Positions 51,147 through 59,862 are shown, counted from the first letter of the stretch. The stretch is 64,000 nucleotides of DNA from Streptomyces sp. YS415 (GCF_023544665.1 NZ_JAMJFL010000014.1:1-64000); one strand, 5' to 3'. Notes: a model not told the origin generated them from the letters alone. A program made the numbers and translations.

Positions 51147-51973
51147 AGCGCTCGCTCTTCGGCCGTGTCTGGCCCAACGCCACGGCCGTCATCCTGTTCA
51201 TCGGCTTCGTCTTCCCCGTGTACTGGATGTTCGCCACGGCCTTCAAGCCGACCGGCGACATCATCTCGGAGGACCCCGTCTGGTTCCCGACGGACATCAC
51301 CTTCGAGCACTTCAAGACCGCCACCGGCGTCGACAACTTCTGGACCCTGGTCACCAACTCCCTGACGGTGACGGTCCTCGCGGTCGTCTTCTCCCTGGCC
51401 ATCGCGCTCGCCGGCGCCTTCGCCCTGGCGCGGATGAAGTTCAAGGGACGGCGCGGCTTCATCATCGGCTTCATGCTGGCCCAGATGGCGCCCTGGGAAG
51501 TCATGATCATCGCGATGTACATGATCGTCCGGGACGCGGACATGCTCAACAGCCTCGTCCCGCTGACGGCCTTCTACACGATGATGATCCTCCCCTTCAC
51601 CATCCTCACCCTGCGCGGATTCGTCGCCGCCGTCCCGGCCGAACTGGAGGAGGCGGCGATGGTCGACGGCTGCACCCGGGCGCAGGCCTTCCGCCGCGTC
51701 ATCCTGCCGCTGCTCGCCCCCGGACTGATGGCCACCTCGCTGTTCGGCTTCATCACCGCCTGGAACGAGTTCGCCCTCGTCCTGGTCCTCAACAAGGAGG
51801 CCGAGGCACAGACCCTCCCGCTGTGGCTGACCAGCTTCCGCACCGTGTTCGGCGACGACTGGGGCGCCACCATGGCCGCCTCCTCGCTCTTCGCCGTCCC
51901 GATCCTCATCCTCTTCGTCTTCCTCCAGCGCCGAGCCGTCAGCGGGCTGACCGACGGCGCCGTGAAGGGATAA
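51143..51973 (+). CDS. dasC: Chitobiose ABC transporter permease DasC
   Basis: A 276-residue MalG-type permease with six helices and an EAA loop (LEEAAMVDGCTRAQAFRRVILP, about 170-190). The GTG at 51143 overlaps the dasB stop (GTGA), giving translational coupling. With DasB it forms the membrane channel. Confidence 0.94.
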   Translation: MKRSLFGRVWPNATAVILFIGFVFPVYWMFATAFKPTGDIISEDPVWFPTDITFEHFKTATGVDNFWTLVTNSLTVTVLAVVFSLAIALAGAFALARMKFKGRRGFIIGFMLAQMAPWEVMIIAMYMIVRDADMLNSLVPLTAFYTMMILPFTILTLRGFVAAVPAELEEAAMVDGCTRAQAFRRVILPLLAPGLMATSLFGFITAWNEFALVLVLNKEAEAQTLPLWLTSFRTVFGDDWGATMAASSLFAVPILILFVFLQRRAVSGLTDGAVKG

Positions 51974-51982
51974 CGCCCACCG

Positions 51983-53470
51983 ATGACGACATTCGCCAGC
52001 GACACCCTGACACGGGACGCGCTGACCGTCCTGCAGCCCGGCTTCCCCGGCACGCAGGCCCCCGACTGGCTGCTGCGCCGCCTCGGGGAGGGCCTCGCCT
52101 CCGTGGGCCTGTTCGGCCGCAACATCGCCACGCCCGAGCAAGTCGCCGCGCTGACGGCCCAGTTGCGCGCCGAGCGCGAGGACGTCCTCGTCGCCATCGA
52201 CGAGGAGGGCGGCGACGTCACCCGCCTCGAGGTGCGCACCGGCTCCTCCTTCCCCGGCAACCACGCCCTCGGCGCGGTCGACGACACCGACCTCACCCGC
52301 CAGGTAGCCCAGGAACTCGGCCGCCGCCTCGCGGCCTGCGGCGTCAACTTCAACTGGGCGCCATCCGCGGACGTCAACTCCAACCCGGCCAACCCGGTCA
52401 TCGGCGTCCGCTCCTTCGGCGCCGACACCGCACTGACCGCCCGGCACACCGCCGCCTATGTCACCGGCCTCCAGGCCGCGGGCGTGGCGGCCTGCACCAA
52501 GCACTTCCCGGGCCACGGCGACACCGCGATCGACTCCCACGAGGCCATGCCCCGCATCGAGGTGGGACGCGATGTGCTGGCCGAGCGCGACCTGACCCCG
52601 TTCCGCGCGGCCATCGCCGCGGGCTCCCGCGCGATCATGACGGCGCACATCCTGGTCCCGGCCCTCGACCCGACACGCCCGGCCACCCTCTCCCGCCCCG
52701 TGCTGCGCGACCTGCTGCGCGGTGAACTCGGTTACGACGGCCTCATCGTCACCGACGGCATGGAGATGCAGGCCATCGCCGCCACCTACGGCATCGAGCG
52801 CGGCAGCGTTCTCGCCCTGGCGGCCGGAGCCGACGCGATCTGTGTGGGCGGCGGCCTGAACGACGAGAACACCGTCCGCCGCCTGCGCGACGCCCTGGTC
52901 ACCGCCGTCCGCACCGGTGAACTCCCCGAGGAGCGCCTCGCGGACGCCGCGGAACGCGTCCGCGCCCTGGCCCGCTGGACCCGGTCCGCGGCCGTCTCCG
53001 AGGACCGGGTTCCGTCCGACATCGGCCTGCTGGCGGCCCGCCGCGCGGTCCGGGTGACCAGGACGGCCGCCCACCCGCCCCTGACCGAGGCCCCTTACGT
53101 GGTCGCGCTCAGCCCGGTGGCGAACATCGCGGTGGGCGACGAGACCCCGTGGGGCGTCGCGGCGGAACTCGCCGAACTGCTCCCCGGCACCGAGACCGCC
53201 ACCCACACCGACGAGTCGGCGGCCCAGGCGACCCTGGACGCGGCGGGCACCCGCCGGATCGTCGCCGTGGTCCGCGACGAACACCGTCACGAGTGGATGG
53301 CCAAGACGCTGGACACCCTCCTGAGCGAGCGCCCCGACACCATCGTGGTCGAGATGGGCGTGCCCCAGTCCCCGCCCAGAGGCGCCCTGCACATCGCCAC
53401 CCACGGCGCGGCCCGGGTGTGCGGCCGAGCGGCGGCGGAGATCATCGCGGGCCGGCAGACGGCCCGGTAG
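51983..53470 (+). CDS. dasD: GH3 beta-N-acetylglucosaminidase DasD
   Basis: A 495-residue glycoside hydrolase family 3 enzyme. It has the KHFPGHGDT motif with its catalytic-loop His segment (about 172-188), and the nucleophile Asp258 in VTDGMEM. There is no signal peptide, so it acts in the cytoplasm, splitting imported chitobiose. It follows dasC after 9 bases and is the last gene before a strong terminator. Confidence 0.92.
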   Translation: MTTFASDTLTRDALTVLQPGFPGTQAPDWLLRRLGEGLASVGLFGRNIATPEQVAALTAQLRAEREDVLVAIDEEGGDVTRLEVRTGSSFPGNHALGAVDDTDLTRQVAQELGRRLAACGVNFNWAPSADVNSNPANPVIGVRSFGADTALTARHTAAYVTGLQAAGVAACTKHFPGHGDTAIDSHEAMPRIEVGRDVLAERDLTPFRAAIAAGSRAIMTAHILVPALDPTRPATLSRPVLRDLLRGELGYDGLIVTDGMEMQAIAATYGIERGSVLALAAGADAICVGGGLNDENTVRRLRDALVTAVRTGELPEERLADAAERVRALARWTRSAAVSEDRVPSDIGLLAARRAVRVTRTAAHPPLTEAPYVVALSPVANIAVGDETPWGVAAELAELLPGTETATHTDESAAQATLDAAGTRRIVAVVRDEHRHEWMAKTLDTLLSERPDTIVVEMGVPQSPPRGALHIATHGAARVCGRAAAEIIAGRQTAR

Positions 53471-53492
53471 AGGGGCCGGCAGGGGTTACGAC

Positions 53493-53537
53493 GACGAAGG
53501 CGCCGGTTCCCGGATGGGGGCAACCGGCGCCTTCGTC
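53493..53537 (+). terminator. Terminator of dasABCD
   Basis: A perfect 16-bp stem, GACGAAGGCGCCGGTT (53493-53508) with its complement at 53522-53537, and a 13-base loop. It lies 23 bases past the dasD stop. There is no U tract. Confidence 0.8.
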
Positions 53538-53594
53538 CCGTGCCCGGCCCGTCGTAGGCTGAGCCGCGCACTGGAGGAGACAGGGAGGCTCGAC

Positions 53595-54269
53595 ATGACC
53601 GGAACCGCACTGGCCGAGGTGATGGCCGAGCTGGCCGGACTCGAGGACCCGAAGGCCCGCGCCGTCAACGAGCGGCACGGCGACGACCACGGAGTGAACC
53701 TCGGCAGGCTCCGCGCCCTCGCCAAGCGGCTCAAGACCCAGCACGACCTCGCTCGCGAGCTCTGGGAGACGGACGACACCGCGGCGAGACTGCTGGCGCT
53801 GCTGATCTGCCGCCCCAAGGCCTACACCCGGGACGAACTGGACGCCATGGTGCGCCGGGCGCGCGCCCCCAAGGTGCACGACTGGCTCGTGAACTACGTG
53901 GTGAAGAAGAACCCGCACGCCGAGGAGCTGCGCCTGGCCTGGACCGCCGACCCCGACCCCGTGGTCGCGAGCGCCGGCTGGGCGCTGACCACCGAACGCG
54001 TGGCGAAGCGGCCCGAGGGCCTCGACCTCGAAGGGCTCCTAGACGTCATCGAGGCCGAGATGAAGGACGCCCCCGACCGCCTCCAGTGGGCGATGAACCA
54101 CTGCCTGGCGCAGATCGGCATCGAGCACCCCGAGCACCGCCCCCGGGCCCTCGGCATCGGCGAGCGCCTGGGCGTCCTCAAGGACTACCCGACCTCCCCC
54201 GGCTGCACCTCCCCGTACGCCCCCACCTGGATCACCGAGATGGTCCGCCGCCAGAACGCCAAGGCCTGA
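53595..54269 (+). CDS. DNA alkylation repair (AlkD-like, HEAT-repeat) protein
   Basis: A 224-residue all-helical protein. The pattern KTQHDLARELWETDDTAARLLALLI and the later repeats (DPDPVVASAGWALTTERV, DRLQWAMNHCLAQIGIEHPEHRPRALGIGERLG) match the AlkD-like family of HEAT-repeat DNA glycosylases. Such proteins bind damaged DNA without base flipping. Catalytic residues were not confirmed. The ATG at 53595 follows GGAGG. It appears unrelated to the das genes around it. Confidence 0.78.
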   Translation: MTGTALAEVMAELAGLEDPKARAVNERHGDDHGVNLGRLRALAKRLKTQHDLARELWETDDTAARLLALLICRPKAYTRDELDAMVRRARAPKVHDWLVNYVVKKNPHAEELRLAWTADPDPVVASAGWALTTERVAKRPEGLDLEGLLDVIEAEMKDAPDRLQWAMNHCLAQIGIEHPEHRPRALGIGERLGVLKDYPTSPGCTSPYAPTWITEMVRRQNAKA

Positions 54270-54334
54270 CGAAAGCGCCGCCCGCCCCCGAGGGGGCCGA
54301 GCGACGCCGGGGTGATCCGAACGAGAGGGCGGCC

Positions 54335-55120
54335 CTAGATGCCCTGCCAGTCGGGCTTGTTGGCGTAGGTGTGGCGGAAGTAGTCGGACAGCTTCAGCTT
54401 GGACGCGGCCGCCTCGTCGACGACGACCGTCGCATGCGGATGCAACTGCAGCGCCGACGCCGGACACACCGCCGCCACCGGCCCCTCCACGGTCGCCGCG
54501 ACGGCATCGGCCTTGCCCTCGCCCGTCGCCAGCAGCACCAGATGCCGTGCCTCCAGGATCGTCCCGATCCCCTGGGTGATCACGTGATGCGGCACCTGCG
54601 CGATGTCCCCGTCGAAGAACCGCGCGTTGTCCACCCGGGTCTGCTCGGTCAGCGTCTTGATCCGGGTCCGTGAGGCGAGCGACGAACACGGCTCGTTGAA
54701 CCCGATGTGCCCGTCCGTCCCGATCCCCAGCAACTGCAGGTCCACGCCCCCGGCCTCCGCCAGCGCCGCGTCGTACGCCTCGCACGCCGCCTGTACGTCG
54801 TCCGCGGTCCCGTCCGGCCCCATGAAGGCCGGCATCCCGATCCCGAGCGGCTCCAGCACCTCGCGCCGCAGGACCGAGCGGTAGGACTCCGGATGCTCGG
54901 CGGGCAGCCCCACGTACTCGTCGAGCTGGGCGATCCGCGCCCGCGAGGTGTCCACGGCACCGGAGCGCACCTTCGCCGCCAGCGCCTCGTAGACGGGCAG
55001 CGGCGTCGAGCCGGTGGCCACGCCGAGCAGGGCGTCGGGCTTGCGCCGCAGGAGCTGAGCCATGGCCTCGGCGATGAGCTCGCCACCCGCCTTGGCGTCC
55101 GGAACGATGACAACTTCCAC
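54335..55120 (-). CDS. nagB: Glucosamine-6-phosphate deaminase NagB
   Basis: A 261-residue enzyme with LDEYVGL (base Asp), the GIGTDGHIGFNEP block (catalytic His and Asp) and the SGxSTPxxY-like loop GVATGSTPLPVYEAL. It converts glucosamine-6-phosphate to fructose-6-phosphate and ammonia, the end of the amino-sugar route that DasABC feeds. Its substrate is also the DasR inducer. A dre site lies 52 bases upstream of its start. Confidence 0.95.
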   Translation of the reverse strand: MEVVIVPDAKAGGELIAEAMAQLLRRKPDALLGVATGSTPLPVYEALAAKVRSGAVDTSRARIAQLDEYVGLPAEHPESYRSVLRREVLEPLGIGMPAFMGPDGTADDVQAACEAYDAALAEAGGVDLQLLGIGTDGHIGFNEPCSSLASRTRIKTLTEQTRVDNARFFDGDIAQVPHHVITQGIGTILEARHLVLLATGEGKADAVAATVEGPVAAVCPASALQLHPHATVVVDEAAASKLKLSDYFRHTYANKPDWQGI

Positions 55121-55171
55121 GCTGGACCTGCCGATCTGGAGAGGGGACTCAACCGGTACCCGAGAGGGCTA

Positions 55172-55187
55172 TGTGGTTTAGACCAAT
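55172..55187. promoter_or_regulatory. DasR operator (dre) between nagB and the SIS gene
   Basis: TGTGGTTTAGACCAAT matches the dre core TGGTCTAGACCA at 11 of 12 positions. It lies between the divergent nagB (-) and SIS-domain (+) genes, so one operator could control both. Confidence 0.75.
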
Positions 55188-55273
55188 CTAACAGGCGGCG
55201 TTCACCGTGGGGGAGTGCAATGGGGGTGGCTCCAGCAGATGCGGTCTCCGCTCCCCATCCCGAGAGGACTCCC

Positions 55274-56347
55274 ATGACCAGCCCCGCGACACCGCACCCC
55301 CTGAGCGAGCTTCCCGGCCGGATCATGGCCCGTGAGACGGCGGAGCAGCCCGCCGTCCTGCGCCGGCTCCTGGAGGCGGGCGCCCCCGGCATCCGGCAGG
55401 TCGCTCAGGAGATCGCCGCCCGCAAGCCCCGCTTCGTGCTGCTCACCGCCCGCGGCACCTCCGACCATGCCGCGCTGTACGCCAAGTACTCCCTGGAGAT
55501 CCGCCTCGGCATGCCCTGCGGTCTGACCTCCATGTCGACCTTCACGGCCTACGGCGCCCGTCCCGACCTCACCGACGTCCTGGTCGTCACGGTCAGCCAG
55601 TCCGGCGGCTCCCCGGACCTGGTGGCCTCCGCCCGGGCCGCCCGCGCGGCCGGCGCCATCACCCTCGCCGTGACCAACAACCCCGACTCCCCGCTGGCCG
55701 GGGTGTCCGAGTACCACATCGACATCATGGCCGGACCCGAGAAGGCCCTCCCCGCGACCAAGACCTACACGGCCTCCCTCCTCGCCCTCTATCTCTTCGT
55801 CGAAGGACTGCGCGGCGGCGACGGGGCCGCCGCGAAGCCGCTCCCGGACCTCGCGGAACAACTGCTCGCCCGGAGGGACGAGGTCCACGCCCTGGCCGCC
55901 CGCTACCGCTTCGCCGAGCGCATGGTGATCACCTCCCGCGGCTACGGCTACCCCACGGCCAAGGAGGCCGCCCTCAAGCTGATGGAGACCAGCTACATCC
56001 CGGCCCTCGCCTACTCCGGTGCCGACCTGCTGCACGGCCCGCTCGCCATGGTCGACAACGTCTCCCCGGTCATCGCGGTCGTCACCGACGGCAAGGGCGG
56101 CGAGGCCCTGCAACCCGTCCTCGACCGCCTCCGCGGCCGCGGCGCCGACCTGGTCGTCGTCGGTCCGGCGGCTCAGGTGGAACGGGCCTCGGCGGGCTTC
56201 GTCCTGCCCACGGAGGGCGTCGCCGAGGAACTCCAGCCGGTCCTGGAGATCATCCCGCTCCAGCTCCTGGCCCACGAGGTCACCATCGCCCGCGGCCAGG
56301 ACCCGGACGCCCCAAGGGCCCTGGCGAAGGTGACGGAGACGCGCTGA
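55274..56347 (+). CDS. Double SIS-domain sugar-phosphate isomerase/deaminase (GlmS-like C-half)
   Basis: A 357-residue protein with two SIS domains: TARGTSDHAALYAKY and VSQSGGSPDLVASARAARAAGA in the first, then SRGYGYPTAKEAALKLMETSYIPA in the second. It lacks the glutaminase domain of GlmS, so it may act on an amino-sugar phosphate as a deaminase or isomerase. It is divergent from nagB across a DasR operator, which supports a role in amino-sugar use. The ATG at 55274 follows GAGAGGAC; an ATG at 55220 would add 18 residues. Confidence 0.82.
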   Translation: MTSPATPHPLSELPGRIMARETAEQPAVLRRLLEAGAPGIRQVAQEIAARKPRFVLLTARGTSDHAALYAKYSLEIRLGMPCGLTSMSTFTAYGARPDLTDVLVVTVSQSGGSPDLVASARAARAAGAITLAVTNNPDSPLAGVSEYHIDIMAGPEKALPATKTYTASLLALYLFVEGLRGGDGAAAKPLPDLAEQLLARRDEVHALAARYRFAERMVITSRGYGYPTAKEAALKLMETSYIPALAYSGADLLHGPLAMVDNVSPVIAVVTDGKGGEALQPVLDRLRGRGADLVVVGPAAQVERASAGFVLPTEGVAEELQPVLEIIPLQLLAHEVTIARGQDPDAPRALAKVTETR

Positions 56348-56421
56348 GCCCGCGAGGAGCCGGGACACGGGGCGGCACAACAGGGACCCAGGCCGCTGGG
56401 TCCGGCGGCGACTACGGGCTG

Positions 56422-56531
56422 GTCCGGCGACTACTGCATGCTGCCCCGGCGGCCACTGGACGATGCTCCGGCGGTCACTGCACGATGCTCCGGCGGCTAC
56501 GGCACGTTGCTCGGGCGGCTACTGCAAGCTC
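56422..56531. repeat. 22-bp tandem repeat at the 3' end of the SDR gene
   Basis: Five head-to-tail units of 22 bases (56422, 56444, 56466, 56488, 56510), each near CTCCGGCGG-YYACTGCA-CGATG. The third and fourth agree best; the first is most diverged. The last unit overlaps the SDR stop codon region (56519-56531). Read on the minus strand, units carry the CAGTAG/CAGTGA stop context again and again, so the array looks like copies of the gene's own end. Confidence 0.8.
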
Positions 56532-57271
56532 AGCAGCGATCCCCCCGTCGCGTCGATGTGCTGCCCCGTCACCCAGCGGGAGTCGGGGGACGCCAGGAAC
56601 GCCACCACGTCGGCGACCTCCGCCGCCGTGCCCACCCGCCGGAAGACCGAGACCGCCTCGGCGTGGGCCCGCAGGCCGGGGTCGGCCAGGACCGCGCTGG
56701 TGAGATCGGTGTCGATGAAGCCGGGCGCGACGGAGTTGGCGGTGATGCCGCGCGGTGCCAGCTCGACCGCGAGGGAACGGGTCAGAGCGGTGACCGCGCC
56801 CTTGGCCATGTGGGTGGCGGCGATACCGGGTATGCCGGCGTCCGTGGCCGCCGTGACATTGACGATCCGGCCGTGGTCGCGTAGTCGGCCGAGGCCCTGC
56901 CGGACGATGAAGAACGGCGCCTTGGCGTTGAGGGCGTGGGCCCGCTCGTAGAGTTCCTCGTCCGTGTCGCCGATGGTGGCGAAGAACGCCGCTCCCGCGT
57001 TGTTGACCAGGATGTCCACCCCGTCCGCGTGCCGGTCGAAGGCCGCCCAGAGGGTCCCCGCGTCCCCCGGCACGCCCAGCTCGGCGCGGATCGCGAAGGC
57101 GCTCCCGCCGGCCGCCTCGATCCCGGCGACGGTCTCCTTCGCCGCCGCCTCATTGCTGCCGTAGTGCACGGCGACCCGTGCGCCGTCGCGCGCCAGCCGC
57201 TCGGCCACCGCCCGTCCGATCCCCCTGCTCGCCCCCGTGACCAGCGCCGTCCTGCCTGTGAGCACACCCAT
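56519..57271 (-). CDS. SDR-family oxidoreductase with altered catalytic Tyr
   Basis: A 250-residue classical SDR. It has TGASRGIGRAV (about 11-21), NNAG and a C-terminal GGSLLSLQ. At the catalytic YxxxK site the sequence reads THMAK, so the Tyr is replaced by Thr while Lys is kept. The preceding Ser block reads VNVTAATDAG. Activity as a normal dehydrogenase is therefore doubtful. The ATG at 57271 (MGVLTGRTALVTG) is used; longer in-frame starts run into the shared promoter. It is divergent from a TetR gene that probably controls it. Confidence 0.85.
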   Translation of the reverse strand: MGVLTGRTALVTGASRGIGRAVAERLARDGARVAVHYGSNEAAAKETVAGIEAAGGSAFAIRAELGVPGDAGTLWAAFDRHADGVDILVNNAGAAFFATIGDTDEELYERAHALNAKAPFFIVRQGLGRLRDHGRIVNVTAATDAGIPGIAATHMAKGAVTALTRSLAVELAPRGITANSVAPGFIDTDLTSAVLADPGLRAHAEAVSVFRRVGTAAEVADVVAFLASPDSRWVTGQHIDATGGSLLSLQ

Positions 57272-57291
57272 GCCACACCCCCGGAATTGAC

Positions 57292-57351
57292 TAGCGGTCG
57301 TTACAGAAAAGACTGTACGGCAGGCTCGGGCGATTTCTCTAGTGCTCGCTA
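57292..57351. promoter_or_regulatory. Candidate TetR operator pair between SDR and tetR genes
   Basis: TAGCGGTCGTTA (57292-57303) and TAGTGCTCGCTA (57340-57351) share TAG-G--CG-TA and lie in the 84-base gap between divergent genes. The second is near the tetR start. They are plausible binding sites for the adjacent TetR protein, by position and similarity only. Confidence 0.4.
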
Positions 57352-57355
57352 TAAA

Positions 57356-57985
57356 ATGCACTCCATGGTGAGCACCAAGGGTTCAGAGCCGACCGCGGGC
57401 CGCCGCGGCCGCCCCCGTTCCTTCGACCGGGAGACCGCGCTGGAGAAGGCGATCATGGCCTTCTGGGAGCACGGGTACGAGGCGACGTCCGTCTCCGACC
57501 TCACCCGGGTCATGGGCATCGGCGCCCCGAGCCTGTACGCGGCCTTCGGGGACAAGCGGGCGCTGTTCGACGAGGTCGTGGTGGAGTACGGCAAGCGGTA
57601 CGCGGCCTTCGGGGAGCATGCGCTGGCCGAGGAGCCCACGGCATGGGCCGCCGTGGAGCGCATCCTGCGCGAGGCCGCCGAGCGGTACACCACCCCGGGT
57701 CTCCCTCAAGGCTGCCTCTACATCCACGCGGCCACCAACTGCGCGAGCCCTGAAGTGGAGCAGACCCTCCGGGACCGCCGCAACGGCACCATCGCCGCCG
57801 TGGAGAGCCGTATCCGCGCGGACATCGCCGCAGGTGAACTCCCTGCCGGTACCGATGCCGGCACCCTCGCCCGGTACACCGGCGCGATGATCCAGGGCAT
57901 GTCCCAGCAGGCGCGCGACGGCGCGAGCCGGGGGGAGTTGGCGGCGCTCGCGGAAATTGCCCTGTCCATCTGGCCCCGCACATGA
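57356..57985 (+). CDS. TetR-family regulator
   Basis: A 209-residue regulator. The helix-turn-helix (about 30-65: LEKAIMAFWEHGYEATSVSDLTRVMGIGAPSLYAAFGDKRALF, given here as its span) is of the AcrR/TetR group. The C-terminal half has GCLYIHAATNC. ATG codons at 57356 and 57365 are both possible starts. It is divergent from the SDR gene, its likely target. Confidence 0.87.
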   Translation: MHSMVSTKGSEPTAGRRGRPRSFDRETALEKAIMAFWEHGYEATSVSDLTRVMGIGAPSLYAAFGDKRALFDEVVVEYGKRYAAFGEHALAEEPTAWAAVERILREAAERYTTPGLPQGCLYIHAATNCASPEVEQTLRDRRNGTIAAVESRIRADIAAGELPAGTDAGTLARYTGAMIQGMSQQARDGASRGELAALAEIALSIWPRT

Positions 57986-58091
57986 ACCCACAAGGGTTAG
58001 GCTGCGTGGTGAATGCTGGGATGTCCGACCACCTGGCGTTACCGCATCGAACGTCACAACAACAAACAGCCTCGCACGCATGGACACGCCG

Positions 58092-58107
58092 AGTGGTCTA
58101 GTCCACA
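58092..58107. promoter_or_regulatory. DasR operator (dre) upstream of the scr5239-like sRNA
   Basis: AGTGGTCTAGTCCACA shares its central TGGTCTAGTCCA with the dasR-proximal operator at 48557. It lies about 24 bases before a TATGAG -10-like element (58131-58136), so bound DasR would overlap the -35 region of the transcript starting near 58141. Confidence 0.7.
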
Positions 58108-58140
58108 ATGGTCGGTACGAGTCCATGTGATATGAGGACG

Positions 58141-58300
58141 CGCACTTCCGTCTTCCCCGCACAGGAAGACGGACCGAGGAACCGGTGCTCTCTGCCCTGA
58201 CTGCCCCGGATCCTCATCCTTCGGCCGACCGGGACCGCACACCCCACGGCCGATATTGCTCCGGGCTGCGGTGCCGAGAGGGTTGAGGGTCCCTCTCAGG
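58141..58300 (+). ncRNA. scr5239: Predicted sRNA, scr5239-like (about 160 nt)
   Basis: The 401-base gap between the tetR gene and the sensor kinase gene has no convincing coding frame. It holds a dre site, a TATGAG -10-like box, then a perfect 9-bp hairpin CCGTCTTCC/GGAAGACGG (58148-58156 with 58164-58172). It ends with GAGAGGG/CCCTCTC (58276-58282 with 58291-58297), which suits a terminator. The interval of about 160 bases equals the size I recall for scr5239, a DasR-linked sRNA next to SCO5239 in S. coelicolor. It represses the agarase gene dagA there. Ends and strand are inferred. Confidence 0.65.
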
Positions 58301-58386
58301 CGCCGCGGCCCGCGGGTGTCTTCGGGCCCGCCCCGCGCCGGCCGCCCGTTTCGGAGCCGTACAAACCGCCAGGTACGCTCGCACCC

Positions 58387-59862
58387 GTGCCCTCCATGAA
58401 CGAGCTGGTCCACCAGCACACCGCCCTCGACGAGTCCGACCTCGAGTGGCTCCATCTGCTGGTCTCGGAGTGGCAGCTGCTCTCCGACCTCTCCTTCGCC
58501 GACCTCGTCCTGTGGGTGCCCACCCGCGACGGCACCCGCTATGTGTCGGTCGCCCAGATGCGCCCCAACACCGGGCCCACCTCCTACCAGGACGACATGG
58601 TCGGCCACCTCGTCCCGCGCGGCCGCCGCCCCATGCTGGACGCCGCCCTCGACGAGGGCCGCATCGTGCGCGAGGGCGACCCCGAGTGGCGCGAGGAGGT
58701 CCCGGTCCGGGTCGAGTCGATCCCGGTACGGCGTGACGGGCGCGTCCTCGGTGTCATCGCCCGCAACACCAACCTGCTGACCGTGCGCACCCCGAGCCGG
58801 CTCGAACTGACGTATCTGCAAAGCGCCTCGGACCTCGCACAGATGATCGCGGCCGGTTCCTTCCCGTTCGCGAACCAGCAGGTCGACATGGACGCCTCGC
58901 CCCGCGTCGGCGACGGCCTGATCCGGCTCGACGCGGACGGCACCGTCCAGTACGCCTCCCCGAACGCGCTGTCCGCCTACCACCGCCTCGGCCTCGCCGC
59001 CGATCTGGTCGGCCACCACCTGGGCAAGACCACCGCCGAACTCGCCCCGACCCACGGCCCGGTGGACGAGGCGCTCGCCAAGGTCGCCAGCGGCTGGGCG
59101 CCCCGTGAGTTCGAGATCGAGTCCGAGGACGGGGTCATCCAGTTCCGGGCGATCCCGCTCAAGCCCAAGGGCACCCGCATCGGTTCCCTGGTCCTGCTCC
59201 GCGACGTCACGGAACTGCGCCGCCGCGAACGCGAGTTGATCACCAAGGACGCCACCATCCGGGAGATCCACCACCGGGTGAAGAACAACCTCCAGACGGT
59301 GGCGGCCCTGCTCCGCCTCCAGGCCCGGCGCATCGAGTCCGACCGCGGCCGGGAAGCGCTCGAAGAGGCGGTGCGACGGGTCGGCTCGATTGCGATCGTG
59401 CACGAGACGCTCTCCCAGAACCTGGACGAGCGGGTGGAGTTCGACGAGATCGCCGACCGGGTCCTCGCGATGGTCGCCGAGATCTCACCCGGCAAGGTCA
59501 CCGGCCGGCGCACCGGCCGCTTCGGCATCCTGGACGCCGAGATCGCCACCCCGCTGTCCATGGTCCTGACCGAGGTGCTCCAGAACGCCCTGGAGCACGG
59601 CTTCCGGCAGGGCGAGACCGGAACCGTCGAGGTCTCCGCGGTCCGTGGCGGCACCACCAAGGAAGCCCGGCTGCTCGTCACCGTCCAGGACGACGGCGTG
59701 GGACTGCCCGAGGGCTTCGACCCGCACACCGCGGGCAACCTCGGCCTGCAGATCGTACGGACGCTGGTGGAGGGGGAGTTGGGCGGAACCTTCGACATGG
59801 TCCCGGCACCGGAGCGGGGGACTCAGGTGATCCTGGACATCCCGGTACGGCCGCACAAGTAG
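58387..59862 (+). CDS. PdtaS-like sensor histidine kinase (HisKA_2)
   Basis: A 491-residue soluble kinase. It has an N-terminal GAF-like domain (about 25-165), a PAS domain (about 175-275), then the HisKA_2 phosphoacceptor box EIHHRVKNNLQTV (His295 or His296) and an HATPase_c domain with NALEHGF, DDGVGLP and GNLGLQIV. This matches PdtaS, which signals to an ANTAR-domain antiterminator. No response regulator is adjacent. Start at the GTG at 58387 or the ATG at 58396. Its 3' end contributes to a 16-bp tandem repeat. Confidence 0.87.
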   Translation: MPSMNELVHQHTALDESDLEWLHLLVSEWQLLSDLSFADLVLWVPTRDGTRYVSVAQMRPNTGPTSYQDDMVGHLVPRGRRPMLDAALDEGRIVREGDPEWREEVPVRVESIPVRRDGRVLGVIARNTNLLTVRTPSRLELTYLQSASDLAQMIAAGSFPFANQQVDMDASPRVGDGLIRLDADGTVQYASPNALSAYHRLGLAADLVGHHLGKTTAELAPTHGPVDEALAKVASGWAPREFEIESEDGVIQFRAIPLKPKGTRIGSLVLLRDVTELRRRERELITKDATIREIHHRVKNNLQTVAALLRLQARRIESDRGREALEEAVRRVGSIAIVHETLSQNLDERVEFDEIADRVLAMVAEISPGKVTGRRTGRFGILDAEIATPLSMVLTEVLQNALEHGFRQGETGTVEVSAVRGGTTKEARLLVTVQDDGVGLPEGFDPHTAGNLGLQIVRTLVEGELGGTFDMVPAPERGTQVILDIPVRPHK

